A stretch of DNA of 59,258 nucleotides from Phycisphaerae bacterium (GTDB lineage: Bacteria > Planctomycetota > Phycisphaerae > SM23-33), in contig WRDM01000012.1 in assembly GCA_009783465.1 (NCBI GenBank), positions 1 to 59,258 of the forward strand, written 5' to 3'. Within the stretch, counting starts at the first letter, position 1. Each line of letters starts with the position of its first letter. The notes under the pieces were generated by a model. That model was not told where the DNA came from and did no database searches. It saw nothing but the letters and a program-made list of their open reading frames with translations. A program made the translations under genes and the position numbers. Of the stretch, positions 14,871 through 23,088 are shown one piece after another.

Positions 14871-16252
14871 ATGCCTTTTTTCGCAAACAACGTCAGCGCC
14901 GTCGCGCCGGTGATCGTTACATCTATGTATTGATGCGTCAGCGACGGCGGGCCGTCGAAGACGACGATGTGGTCGCCTCGGGTTCGGCCGATGAGTTGCA
15001 CTTCGCCCGCCGCGGGCCGGTGTGGCTGTTTGTTGGCGCGTGGGGATGGGCCTTCGACGAGGACTTCGACCGTTTGGCCGATGCAGGATTGGTGGTGCGT
15101 CAAGCTCACTTCGGCCTGCACGGCCAGCAGATCGGCGTTGCGGGCGCGTTTGACGTGCGTGGGGACGTCATCCTTGAGCGTTTTCGCGGCGGCGGTGCCG
15201 GGGCGCGGGGAGTATTTGAAGATGAAGCTGTTTTTGTAGCCGCTTCGGCGGATGAGGTCCTGGCTGGCAGCATGGTCGGCGTCGGTTTCGCCAGGAAAGC
15301 CAACGATGAAGTCGCCCGCGAGCACCACGCCGGGCACGATCGCGCGGGCACGGTCGGCGAGGTCGTCGTATTGGGCTCGCGTATATTTGCGGTTCATCGC
15401 TCGCAGCATCGCGTCGCTTCCGGACTGGGCGGGCACGTGGATGTAGCGGCAAAGGTTGGGCAGGTCGCGCATCGCGTGCAGGATGTCGTCGCCGAAGTCG
15501 ATCGGATGGCTGGTGACGAACCGCAGCCGGCGGAGGCCTGCGATCGGCGAGAGCAGGGCCAGCAGATCGGCGAAAGTTGTCATCGCCCCCTCGCCCGCGG
15601 GCCGCCAGCGGTAGCTGTTGACGGTTTGTCCCAGCAGGGTGATTTCGGATCGGCCCGCGTCGACGAGTCGGCGGGTTTCGTCGAGGATGTTGGCGGGGTG
15701 TCGGCTGATTTCGCCGCCACGGACGAACGGCACGACGCAGTAGGAGCAGAATTTGTCGCACCCGCGGCTGACGCGGACGTACGCCTGCACGGGCGAGGGC
15801 GTGGCGGCGGGGTCTCGGCCTAAATCCAACTGTTCCAGCCGTTCGTCGGCGGCCCTGTCGCGGGGTTCTTTACGCGAGGGGTCGAGTTTCATGGCGGCCT
15901 GTCCGGCGGCGGCTTGTTCGATCAGCCGGGGCAGCGCGTCGAGTTGTCCTGGCGCACAGACGAGATCGACCGGATATTTTTTCATCAGGTCGGCCCCTTC
16001 GCGCTGGGCCATGCAGCCGAGCACGCCAACGAAAAACTGCTTGCCGGCGGCCTTGCGTTGGGCCTCGGCCCCCAGGCGACTGTACACTTTATTCTCCGCC
16101 TGCCGCCGCACGCTGCACGTGTTGAACAACACCACCTGCGCCTGCCGCGAATCGTCCACCATCTCATGCCCCGCCGCCCGCAACGCGGAAACGACCAACT
16201 CGCTATCGAGCCGGTTCATCTGGCAGCCCATCGTTTCAAGGAAAATTTTCAT
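14867..16252 (-). CDS. miaB: tRNA-2-methylthio-N6-dimethylallyladenosine synthase MiaB
   Basis: 461 residues. This radical-SAM methylthiotransferase adds the 2-methylthio group to i6A37 of tRNAs. Visible: N-terminal UPF0004 cluster cysteines (TMGCQMNRLDSE, LFNTCSVRRQAENK, GVLGCMAQREG), the radical-SAM CxxxCxxC in VSRGCDKFCSYCVVPFVRG, and a C-terminal TRAM-like domain (EVLVEGPS...GRTRGDHIVVF). AGGATGCG precedes the ATG. It is followed with a 4-base overlap by a small membrane protein gene. MtaB/RimO relatives share the layout, but the FVRGxE and GQTVNSYR motifs favour MiaB. Confidence 0.94.
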   Translation of the reverse strand: MKIFLETMGCQMNRLDSELVVSALRAAGHEMVDDSRQAQVVLFNTCSVRRQAENKVYSRLGAEAQRKAAGKQFFVGVLGCMAQREGADLMKKYPVDLVCAPGQLDALPRLIEQAAAGQAAMKLDPSRKEPRDRAADERLEQLDLGRDPAATPSPVQAYVRVSRGCDKFCSYCVVPFVRGGEISRHPANILDETRRLVDAGRSEITLLGQTVNSYRWRPAGEGAMTTFADLLALLSPIAGLRRLRFVTSHPIDFGDDILHAMRDLPNLCRYIHVPAQSGSDAMLRAMNRKYTRAQYDDLADRARAIVPGVVLAGDFIVGFPGETDADHAASQDLIRRSGYKNSFIFKYSPRPGTAAAKTLKDDVPTHVKRARNADLLAVQAEVSLTHHQSCIGQTVEVLVEGPSPRANKQPHRPAAGEVQLIGRTRGDHIVVFDGPPSLTHQYIDVTITGATALTLFAKKGI

Positions 16253-16292
16253 CGCATCCTGTTATACAACATTTGCGGAGGTTACGGCAGGG

Positions 16293-16543
16293 CCTTTCCG
16301 TTCTCGTGACGCAAGGGAACCGCCTGTTCGAGGGAAGCAAGCCAGTAGCCAATAGCCAGTAGCCATCAGGTATGGTACAGTTTGTTGTTCATCACACGAT
16401 CCCGGTTTTCGCCGCTCCCACGCCCATTCCCGCGTTCATTGTCTTTTCGCCCTTGTCCTTCCATACCTATTGGCTACTGGCTATTGGCTACTGGCTGTGC
16501 TTCCCTCAAACGAATCGCTCGTTCGCACCACGAGGACGGAAAG
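16293..16543. repeat. GGCTACTGGCTATTGG-family element, full-length copy E
   Basis: Outer arm CTTTCCGTTCTCGTGACGC...TTCGAGGGAA (16293-16336) mirrors TTCCCTCAAACGAA...CACGAGGACGGAAAG (16501-16543). Inside are the heptamer arms, the GGTATGG / CCATACC pair and a core with TCATCACACGATCC. This is the best-preserved outer arm pair in the window and defines an element of about 250 bp. It fills most of 16253-16657; the yebC promoter must lie in the last ~110 bp. Confidence 0.9.
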
Positions 16544-16657
16544 ACCCACCGGCATTTTTGAACTCGTTCTTGTCCCGCACCCGCCAAGTCGATATTCTGT
16601 ATTCGGCGGCGGGAAGCCGCGTGTGTAAATCCTCATAATTCTTCAGGAAATCGGACG

Positions 16658-17407
16658 ATGGCAGGACATTCTCATTGGGCGAAGATCAAGCGGGCCAAGG
16701 GCGCCAACGACGCCAGGCGAGGCCGCGAGTGGAGCAAACTGGCCCGGCGGATCATCGTGGCCGCCAAGCTCGGCGGCGGCAACCCGGACGAAAATCTGTC
16801 GCTGCGGTACGCGATCGACGACGCCAAGGCCGCCAACATGCCCAAGGACACCATCGCCAACGCAGTCAAAAAAGGGGCCGGCGGACTGGACGCCGAAAAC
16901 TTCGAAGCCATCGTCTACGAAGGCTACGGCCCCGGCGGCGTGGCGTTCATGGTGGACTGCCTCACCAACAACCGCGCCCGCACCGCGCCGGAAATGCGGA
17001 AAATCTTCGAACGCGGCAACGGGCAGCTCGGCGCCAGCGGCTGCGTCGGGTGGATGTTCGAACAGAAAGGCGTCTTCACGGTTTCCGGCGAGGCGGCCAC
17101 CGAGGACAACCTCATGGAAGTCGCCCTCGACGCCGAAGCCGAGGACGTCCGCAACGACGGCGACAGCTTCGAAGTCACCTGCGCCCCGCAAAACTTCCAC
17201 AAAGTCAAACAAGCCCTCGCCGCCGCCAACATCGCCACCCTGTCAGCGGCCATCTCCATGATCCCCAAAAACACCGTCGCCATCGAAGGCGACGCCGCAG
17301 CAGCCATCGTCCGCCTCATGGAAACCCTCGAAGACCACGAAGACGTCCAAAACGTCTACGCGAATTTCGACATCTCCGAGGAAACGATGCGAAACGTAAC
17401 CGAGTGA
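16658..17407 (+). CDS. YebC/PmpR (TACO1) family protein
   Basis: 249 residues, the family's usual length. Starts MAGHSHWAKIKRAKGANDA, the near-invariant family N-terminus, with AGGA nine bases upstream. Members are cytosolic and described as transcriptional regulators or, for TACO1-type proteins, as translation factors easing ribosome stalling on poly-proline. The acidic central region (ENFEAIVYEGYGPGGVAFMVDC) and the terminal EDHEDVQNVYANFDI segment are conserved features. No ruvC/ruvA neighbours, which often accompany yebC, are present. Monocistronic, followed by a repeat-rich gap. Confidence 0.92.
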   Translation: MAGHSHWAKIKRAKGANDARRGREWSKLARRIIVAAKLGGGNPDENLSLRYAIDDAKAANMPKDTIANAVKKGAGGLDAENFEAIVYEGYGPGGVAFMVDCLTNNRARTAPEMRKIFERGNGQLGASGCVGWMFEQKGVFTVSGEAATEDNLMEVALDAEAEDVRNDGDSFEVTCAPQNFHKVKQALAAANIATLSAAISMIPKNTVAIEGDAAAAIVRLMETLEDHEDVQNVYANFDISEETMRNVTE

Positions 17408-17468
17408 TTTACCGAGAATACCGCGATTTACATGAATTTTTAGCGGGGATGTCAGGACCGACGCGGAG

Positions 17469-17540
17469 ATGGCTCCGCCTGTTTGCGTTGTAGAACGTGA
17501 TGCAGCAGAGGACGCTCCACAATGCAAACAGGCGGAGCCG
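17469..17540. repeat. RAYT-type hairpin, GGCTCCGCC variant
   Basis: ATGGCTCCGCCTGTTTGCG on the left and TGCAAACAGGCGGAGCC on the right. The stem and inner GTTTGCG word match the RAYT-adjacent family, with GGCTCCGCC replacing GGCTTGCC at the base. The upstream context TTTTTAGCGGGGAT...CGACGCGG also precedes the hairpin at 55345, suggesting a shared longer element. Confidence 0.8.
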
Positions 17541-17791
17541 TATCCGTAATGTGTCGCACAACCCAAAACATGTGCACCATTGCATACATTATATGCATTT
17601 CATTTGTATACATTTCACAAGCTTATTAATAACCATACGCAATTACACTAGTTACATTCTGGCACGCCACATGCTTTGCACTCCTTCGGACTCGTTTCGC
17701 CCGGCGGTGTGGCGGTTGGGTTTGCAGGGCTGATATCTGGCAAGCAAGGCGTGCCCCGGCCCTGCCGTCTGCCGTCGGGCGGGTTGTGGAA
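17541..17791. other. AT-rich non-coding stretch
   Basis: About 17560-17670 is markedly AT-rich against the GC-rich background (runs such as CATTATATGCATTTCATTTG). No convincing ORF, RNA or protein-binding site was recognised; short ORFs crossing it are produced by flanking repeats. Together with the 17469 hairpin, the 17792 element and the leader of the next gene it makes up the 655-bp gap 17408-18062. Confidence 0.5.
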
Positions 17792-17917
17792 CGTGACGCG
17801 GGCGTCCCGCCCGCGTGTGACGAGGGCATCTTGCCCTCGCGAACCGTTCCACACGGCTTGCGAAATGGAAAAACCAGGCTATTCGTCGTTGGACGCGGGC
17901 GGGACGCCCGCGTCACG
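17792..17917. repeat. composite GCGGGCG palindromic element, intergenic copy
   Basis: Begins CGTGACGCGGGCGTCCCGCCC and ends GCCCGCGTCACG, about 126 bp, with two hairpins at the left end and one at the right. The order matches the 128-bp copies inside iorA and queG, but the spacer differs, so it is a diverged or partly rearranged member. This is the intergenic counterpart showing that the coding copies are mobile repeats and not protein domains. Confidence 0.82.
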
Positions 17918-18062
17918 GTATACGCGTTTGTTCTGCAAAACAGCGATACGAGGCGCGGGGACCCGGCGTGGTGATGTATAATGGCTGGGATGTAGAATGG
18001 TTGACGGGCATCGTCGGCTGGCGAGTGAACGAATACCAATGCAACAACGAAGGGAAATCCCA

Positions 18063-19310
18063 ATGACAAATCGTGTTTTGAAGAATTTTATGAAGCGTTC
18101 GATCGTGGCGGCGGGGTTGGTGCTGGCAATGGCTGGTGTGTTGGCATCGCCGGCGGTGGCTGCGGAGCCGACGACTCAGCCGGCCAAGGCGTCGGCGGAG
18201 GCCAAGGCGGTCATCGACGCCAAGCATGCCGAGCAGGCCAAGGTATTGATGGCCAACGGCGTGAAGTTTCTGATTTCCCAGCGGGAGAAGGACGGCGGGT
18301 GGTCGCTCGACGGCAAAGGCGCCGCCAAACCCGCGGCCACGGCGCTCGTGCTGAGCGTGCTGGTGAAAGACCCCGCGTACGGCCCGAAGCACGAGGTCGT
18401 CCAGCAGGGCTACAAGGTGCTGTTGAGTTATCAGCAGAAGGACGGCGGGATTTACGAGCCACGCGAGCACTGGAACAATTACTGCACGGCCTTGTCGGTC
18501 TCGGCGTTGGCGGCGGCGGGTCAGCCCGAGTACAAGGAGCCCATCGCCAAGGCCGTCACGTATCTCAAGAGTTTGCAGATCGTGCCCGGCATGGAGAGTC
18601 CCGACGGCGACAAGATCGGTGAGGACAGCCCGTTCGTCGGCGGGGTGAATTACGGCAAGCCGGATGTGGAAGGCGGGCCCCGGCGCCCCGGCGACTTGAG
18701 CAACGTCTCCTTCTGGATGCAGGCCATGCACGACGCGGGCGTGGACAAGGATGACGAGCACGTTCAGCGGGCGCTGAAGTTCCTCAACCGCGTGCAGAAC
18801 CGCAGCGAGAGCAACCCCGAAACCTTCGCCGCCGAAGGCAGCAACGACGGCGGATTCGTCTACAGTCCGGTGGAGTCCAAAGGCGGCGCCGGCGCGAACG
18901 AGCAAGGCCTGCGCAGCTACGGATCGATGACGTACGCGGGCTTCAAGAGCATGCTGTACGCGGGCGTGGCGAAGGACGATCCCCGCGTGCGGGCCGCCTT
19001 CAACTGGATCCGCCGCTACTGGACGCTCGAAAACAATCCCAACCTGCCTGCCAAGCAAAGCCAGGAAGGGTTGTACTACTATTACCACACGTTCGCCAAG
19101 GCGCTGCGGGCGTGGGGTCAGCCGATCGTCCGTGATGGCGACGGTAAGGACCATAATTGGCGTGAAGAACTCATCGCCGCCGCCGCCGCCCGCGTGCAGA
19201 AAAACGGCTCGTGGGACAACGACAAAGACCGCTGGAACGAAGGCAGCCCTGTGCTGGTGACCGCCTACACGCTGGCAGCACTGCAAGAGGCGATGGCGGA
19301 CGTGAAATAA
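18063..19310 (+). CDS. secreted alpha/alpha-toroid protein (prenyltransferase/squalene-oxidase repeat)
   Basis: 415 residues. Start at MTNRVLKNFMKRS with AAGGGA seven bases upstream. Residues 1-36 are a signal peptide ending ASPAVAA. Toroid repeats of the QQKDGGI type are evident: LISQREKDGGWSLDGKG, VLLSYQQKDGGIYEP, NGSWDNDKDRWNEGSPVLVTAYTLAAL at the C-terminus. The DxDD acid motif of true squalene-hopene cyclases is not seen, and export argues against terpenoid cyclisation, so this is probably a periplasmic binding or structural toroid (inference). Similar toroids are encoded at 43338 and 50219. The TAA stop is shared with the first bases of a palindromic repeat. Confidence 0.82.
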   Translation: MTNRVLKNFMKRSIVAAGLVLAMAGVLASPAVAAEPTTQPAKASAEAKAVIDAKHAEQAKVLMANGVKFLISQREKDGGWSLDGKGAAKPAATALVLSVLVKDPAYGPKHEVVQQGYKVLLSYQQKDGGIYEPREHWNNYCTALSVSALAAAGQPEYKEPIAKAVTYLKSLQIVPGMESPDGDKIGEDSPFVGGVNYGKPDVEGGPRRPGDLSNVSFWMQAMHDAGVDKDDEHVQRALKFLNRVQNRSESNPETFAAEGSNDGGFVYSPVESKGGAGANEQGLRSYGSMTYAGFKSMLYAGVAKDDPRVRAAFNWIRRYWTLENNPNLPAKQSQEGLYYYYHTFAKALRAWGQPIVRDGDGKDHNWREELIAAAAARVQKNGSWDNDKDRWNEGSPVLVTAYTLAALQEAMADVK

Positions 19311-19518
19311 GCCAGTAAGCCAATAGCCAGTAGCCAATAGGTATGGCGAAGCCGGCCGAGTATCAGAACATACTGCCGGTGCGCGAATGAATCGTCGACC
19401 TTCGCGTCCGCGAAGCCGCGAGATCACTCTCGCCGGCGCGAGGTAATATTTTACCTTCGTGCCGCGGAAGCCCTATTGGCTACTGGCTGATGGCTACTGG
19501 CCCTGCCCCCCTCGAACA
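19309..19518. repeat. GGCTACTGGCTATTGG-family element, divergent-core copy F
   Basis: AAGCCAGTAAGCCAATAGCC begins within the preceding TAA stop. The right arm CCTATTGGCTACTGGCTGATGG runs to about 19500 and is followed by CCCCCTCGAAC, a remnant of the outer arm, one base short of the next start region. The core differs from other copies: it contains a palindromic CTTCGCGTCCGCGAAG and CGAGATCACTCTCG. The pseudopilin gene therefore begins directly at a repeat boundary. Confidence 0.8.
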
Positions 19519-19520
19519 CA

Positions 19521-20414
19521 ATGACCCCAGTTTACCGAATATCCTCGAAGTCCCAACGCGGTTTCACGCTCATCGAGCTGCTGGTCGTGATCGCGATTAT
19601 CGCCTTGATGGTGAGCATTTTGATGCCGTCGCTGGCGCGGGCGCGGGATTTGGCCAAGGCGGCTGGGTGCAAGATGCACCTGCGGAATCTTGGGTTGGCG
19701 CTGATGTTGTACCCGTCGGAGAATAACGAACTCGTCGTGCCGTCGTACAACATGACGGGGCCTGGCGGCGAGGGCACGCCGCTGGACGGCTGGGGGCCTA
19801 TTCTCGACCGCGACGGCCTGGTGGCCGGCGGCAAGGAACTGGCCGGCAGTTCGTTCATGTGCCCGGCGGTGGACGACAAAGACGGCGTCGAGGACCGCTA
19901 CAAGGATCCCAACGACTCCACCGGCTGGATGTGGTGGCCCAATTACCGCTTCAGCATCGGCAACGAAATGATGACCGAGGCGGACGCGTGGACGATTTTC
20001 GGCACGAATTTCCGTTCGATTCGTCTGGCGTATTATATCAACGCGGACAATCCCATCGGCAACGCGAACACGCGTGTGGTGGCGGACACGTTTTACACCG
20101 GCTCGGTGGGGTACACCAACAGTTTCGGCGAGTCGATCCGCAACACGAGCGCGTCGGCATTTGTTCATCCGGCGCGACTGATCGCCCTGGCCGACGGCGT
20201 GTACGCGGGGAGGCACCGAAACAGCCGCCCGACGGACCCGAGCAACCGCGTCGGCTGGCGGCACCTGGGACGGTCGGCCGCCAACGTCGTCCTCGCCGAC
20301 GGCCATTGCGACACGGTCCGAGGCGACGACTTCCCCCTGGGCGACTCATGGGAACAAAACACCACAGGCCCATACACCGTCTACGCCGATCCGTGGAAAA
20401 GCCTCGTCCCATGA
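19521..20414 (+). CDS. type II secretion/pilin-like protein with prepilin leader
   Basis: 297 residues. The N-terminus SSKSQRGFTLIELLVVIAII is a class III prepilin signal, cleaved after Gly and N-methylated on Phe by a PilD-type peptidase. The hydrophobic helix is followed by ALARARDLAKAAGCKMHLRNLGLALMLY-like text (SLARARDLAKAAGCKMHLRN in the sequence), as in planctomycete pseudopilins. The C-terminal NVVLADGHCDTV segment matches the H-X9-DG region of these proteins. The head domain binds unknown substrates. No good ribosome site is visible; the start codon lies directly after a palindromic element, so repeat insertion may have replaced the leader. No secretion ATPase is nearby. Confidence 0.85.
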   Translation: MTPVYRISSKSQRGFTLIELLVVIAIIALMVSILMPSLARARDLAKAAGCKMHLRNLGLALMLYPSENNELVVPSYNMTGPGGEGTPLDGWGPILDRDGLVAGGKELAGSSFMCPAVDDKDGVEDRYKDPNDSTGWMWWPNYRFSIGNEMMTEADAWTIFGTNFRSIRLAYYINADNPIGNANTRVVADTFYTGSVGYTNSFGESIRNTSASAFVHPARLIALADGVYAGRHRNSRPTDPSNRVGWRHLGRSAANVVLADGHCDTVRGDDFPLGDSWEQNTTGPYTVYADPWKSLVP

Positions 20415-20441
20415 AGTGGAAAACGAAACGATCATCGTTCC

Positions 20442-20471
20442 ATAACGTCCTGCAGCGCAAAGCGGCAAGCC
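20442..20471. repeat. RAYT-type hairpin, single arm
   Basis: ATAACGTCCTGCAGCGCAAA followed by GCGGCAAGCC is one arm of the RAYT-associated hairpin with no matching partner nearby: a truncated or recombined copy. It lies between the pseudopilin and iorA. Confidence 0.65.
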
Positions 20472-20570
20472 CTGTCGACGCCGCGTCTTTTTTGCGATTC
20501 ATTCCTATTTGCTCATCTAATCCTTTCATGGTATTCTTTACGATTCCTTATATGCGAAGGAGTGGCCCCC

Positions 20571-22424
20571 GTGCGTGAATTGTTATCTGGAAACGAAGCG
20601 TTTGCCCGTGGCGCGTTTGAGGCGGGCGTGACGGTGGCGGCAGGATATCCCGGCACGCCGTCGACGGAGATTCTCGAACATCTGGTCGCCTACAAGGACC
20701 ACGTCTACTGCGAGTGGGCGCCCAACGAGAAGGTGGCGCTCGAAGTGGCAGCCGGGGCATGCCTGACGGGCGCCCGCTGTCTCGTGACGATGAAACACGT
20801 GGGCCTGAACGTCGCCGCCGATGCGTTGATGACGCTATCGTACGTGGGCGCGGTGGGCGGCATCGTGATCGTCGTCGCGGACGATCCGGGCATGCACTCC
20901 TCGCAAAACGAGCAGGACTCGCGGCACTTCGCGCGGTTCGGCAAGGTGCCCATGCTCGAACCCTCCGACAGCCAGGAGGCCAAGGAATTCGTCCGCCTGG
21001 GCCTGGAAATCAGCGAACAATTCCGCGTGCCGGTGCTCCTGCGGACGTCGACGCGCATCAGCCACAGCCGCGGACTCGTGGAACTTGGCGAACGCACGCC
21101 GCCGCCGCGCGAAGTGAAATTCGAAAAAGATCCGCCGCGATTCGTCGCCATTCCGATGTGGGCGCGGCAGATGCGAGTGGCCATCGAAAAACGCCAGGCC
21201 GAGCTGCAACAGTACGTCGAAACGAGCGGCGTCAACCGCATCGAATGGGCAGGCCGCGATCTGGGCATCGTGACGCACTCCACCGCGTATCAATACGTGA
21301 AGGAGGCCTTCCCCGAGGCGAGCGTGCTGAAGCTGGGCATGTCGTATCCGTTCCCGGACGCGATGTTCCGCGAGTTCGCCGGCGGCGTGAAACGCGTGCT
21401 GGTGGTCGAAGAGTTGGACGACATTTTCGAGGAGCACATCAAGTCGCTGGGCATCGCCTGCGACGGGCGAAACATCGTGCCAGGCATCGGCGAATTAACG
21501 CCGATGCGTCTGGCGGAGATTCGGGCTCGCGTGCAGCGTGACGAGGGCGTCTCGCCCTCGTGTCCCGCGGGCATCTTGCCCGCCTCTGCGAGCGGAACAG
21601 GTTCATCGTCTTCCGGAGGTCATGCCGGTGGAACGCACAACGCGGGCGAGACGCCCGCGCCACGGGTTACGGATCTGCCCGCGAGGCCTCCGGTATTGTG
21701 TCCGGGGTGTTCGCATCGAGGCGTGTATTACGCGTTGGGGCAGCACGACGTGGTGGTGACGGGCGACATCGGTTGTTACAGCCTGGGCGTGCTTAAACCG
21801 CTCTCGCGGATGGACACGATTCTGTGCATGGGCGCGGGCGTGTCGATGGCCCACGGCATGCAGAAGGCCGGCGAGAAGCGGAAGGTCGTCGGCATCGTCG
21901 GCGACTCGACGTTTTTCCATTCGGGCATCACGGGGTTGCTGGACATCGTGTTCAATCGCGGCGCGAGCACGATCATCGTGGTGGACAATCGCACGACGGC
22001 GATGACGGGGCATCAGGACAACCCCGGCACGGGCAGGACGCTGATGGGCGAGTCGACGCACGCGACGTCGATCGAGGCCGTCGCCCGGGCGTGCGGCGTG
22101 CGGCGGGTGCGGACGGTGGATCCGTATGACATTCCCGCGACGCTGGCGGCGATTACGGAAGAACTCGACGCCGACGAACCGTCGGTGATCGTCTTCGTCG
22201 CGCCATGCGTGCTTCAGGGCAAGAAGCTGCTCGGCCCGCGCCGCGCGATCGCCGCGGACGAATGCAAAGCGTGCGGCCTGTGCCTGCGGCTGGGCTGTCC
22301 GGCCATCGAGGGCAGCGGCAAGGGCGTCAAACCCGTGATGAACGCGTTGTTGTGTAACGGGTGCGGCATGTGTCAGCAGATTTGCCGGTTCGGCGCGGTC
22401 AAGAACGAGGAGGTGTCCCAGTGA
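20571..22424 (+). CDS. iorA: indolepyruvate ferredoxin oxidoreductase, alpha subunit
   Basis: 617 residues. Start set at the GTG of VRELLSGNEAFARGA because AAGGAG (20557-20562) lies eight bases before it; the in-frame GTG at 20562 overlaps that site. With IorB it oxidatively decarboxylates aryl pyruvates (indolepyruvate and related) to acyl-CoA, reducing ferredoxin. Visible: AAGYPGTPSTEI pyrimidine domain, DDPGMHSSQNEQDSRHF, TPP-binding GDIGCYSLG and GDSTFFHSG, and two C-terminal 4Fe-4S motifs (CKACGLCLRLGCP; CNGCGMCQQIC). Residues about 323-365 are translated from a 128-bp mobile repeat lying between the core and TPP domains. TGA overlaps the iorB GTG. Confidence 0.92.
   Translation: MRELLSGNEAFARGAFEAGVTVAAGYPGTPSTEILEHLVAYKDHVYCEWAPNEKVALEVAAGACLTGARCLVTMKHVGLNVAADALMTLSYVGAVGGIVIVVADDPGMHSSQNEQDSRHFARFGKVPMLEPSDSQEAKEFVRLGLEISEQFRVPVLLRTSTRISHSRGLVELGERTPPPREVKFEKDPPRFVAIPMWARQMRVAIEKRQAELQQYVETSGVNRIEWAGRDLGIVTHSTAYQYVKEAFPEASVLKLGMSYPFPDAMFREFAGGVKRVLVVEELDDIFEEHIKSLGIACDGRNIVPGIGELTPMRLAEIRARVQRDEGVSPSCPAGILPASASGTGSSSSGGHAGGTHNAGETPAPRVTDLPARPPVLCPGCSHRGVYYALGQHDVVVTGDIGCYSLGVLKPLSRMDTILCMGAGVSMAHGMQKAGEKRKVVGIVGDSTFFHSGITGLLDIVFNRGASTIIVVDNRTTAMTGHQDNPGTGRTLMGESTHATSIEAVARACGVRRVRTVDPYDIPATLAAITEELDADEPSVIVFVAPCVLQGKKLLGPRRAIAADECKACGLCLRLGCPAIEGSGKGVKPVMNALLCNGCGMCQQICRFGAVKNEEVSQ
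21537..21664. repeat. 128-bp composite palindromic element, in-frame copy in iorA
   Basis: Starts CGTGACGAGGGCGTCTCGCC and ends GAGACGCCCGCGCCACG. It is read as RDEGVSPSCPAGILPA...HNAGETPAPR. The peptide aligns without gaps over 43 residues with the queG insert (RDAGILPACPESVPPS...HNAGETPASR), same strand and same frame relative to the gene, although the host proteins are unrelated. Confidence 0.92.
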
Positions 22425-23008
22425 GCGGCAAGACGGAAACGACGAGCGTGGTGCTGGTGGGCGTTGGCGGGCAGGGCATTTTGTTGGCCAGCGAGGTCGT
22501 TGCCCGCGCGGCGATGCACGCGGGGTTTGACGTGAAGACCAACGAGGTTCACGGCATGGCCCAGCGTGGCGGGTCGGTGATTGCGCAGATTCGCTACGGG
22601 CGGCAGGTGTTCAGTCCGTTGGTGCCCGAGGGCGAGGCCTCGGTGCTGGGTTCACTGGAGCGGATCGAGGCGTTGCGGTACACGAGTTACCTTCGTCCTG
22701 GCGGGCTGGCGGTCGTGAGCAGTCAGGCCATTGTGCCGGTGACGGTGTCGAGCGGCCAGGCGACGTATCCCGCGGACGCCCGCGAGCGGCTGGCGGCGGC
22801 GTATGCGAATTTGCGGTACGTCGAGGCGGAAGAGTTGGCGCGCCGGGCGGGCACGGTTCGCGCGGCGAACATGGTGGTGGTCGGCGCGATGAGCCGGGCG
22901 CTGGACCTGCCGGCGGAGGCATGGCGTGCGGCCATCGAGCAGTCCGTCGCGGAAAAACACGTGGCGATGAATGTGCAGGCGTTCGAGTTCGGCCGCGCGG
23001 CGACGTAA
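22421..23008 (+). CDS. iorB: indolepyruvate oxidoreductase, beta subunit
   Basis: 195 residues from a GTG overlapping the iorA stop (GTGA), with GAGGAGG ten bases upstream. Pyruvate-ferredoxin-oxidoreductase gamma-type domain: VVLVGVGGQGILLASEVVARA at the N-terminus and KTNEVHGMAQRGGSVIAQIRYG, both diagnostic of IorB. It completes the heterodimeric enzyme with IorA; the pair implies anaerobic or microaerobic amino-acid fermentation, or aryl-acetate/aromatic amino acid exchange. A minimal palindrome begins four bases after the stop. Confidence 0.92.
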   Translation: MSGKTETTSVVLVGVGGQGILLASEVVARAAMHAGFDVKTNEVHGMAQRGGSVIAQIRYGRQVFSPLVPEGEASVLGSLERIEALRYTSYLRPGGLAVVSSQAIVPVTVSSGQATYPADARERLAAAYANLRYVEAEELARRAGTVRAANMVVVGAMSRALDLPAEAWRAAIEQSVAEKHVAMNVQAFEFGRAAT

Positions 23009-23011
23009 CGA

Positions 23012-23070
23012 TTTTTACCACAGAGGCACGGAGAACCACCTCTGAATCCTCTGTGTCTCTGTGGTAAAAA
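23012..23070. repeat. minimal ACCACAGAG palindrome (arms only)
   Basis: TTTTTACCACAGAGGCACGG at the left and CTCTGTGTCTCTGTGGTAAA at the right, with a short centre. This is the simplest form of the ACCACAGAG family, lacking inner hairpins or cargo, and could form one stem-loop with a T-rich end, so it may also act as an iorB terminator. Confidence 0.85.
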
Positions 23071-23088
23071 AACCGTAAGGAGACCTCC

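Noticed and set aside
17626-18069. 147-codon minus-strand frame containing TRASRPRP and HAGGTPASR
   Set aside because: Most of it is translated GCGGGCG repeat plus AT-rich gap; there is no independent support for a gene.
18063-19310. Hopanoid or sterol cyclase
   Set aside because: The protein has the toroid repeats but a clear signal peptide and no DxDD motif; no terpenoid pathway genes are adjacent.
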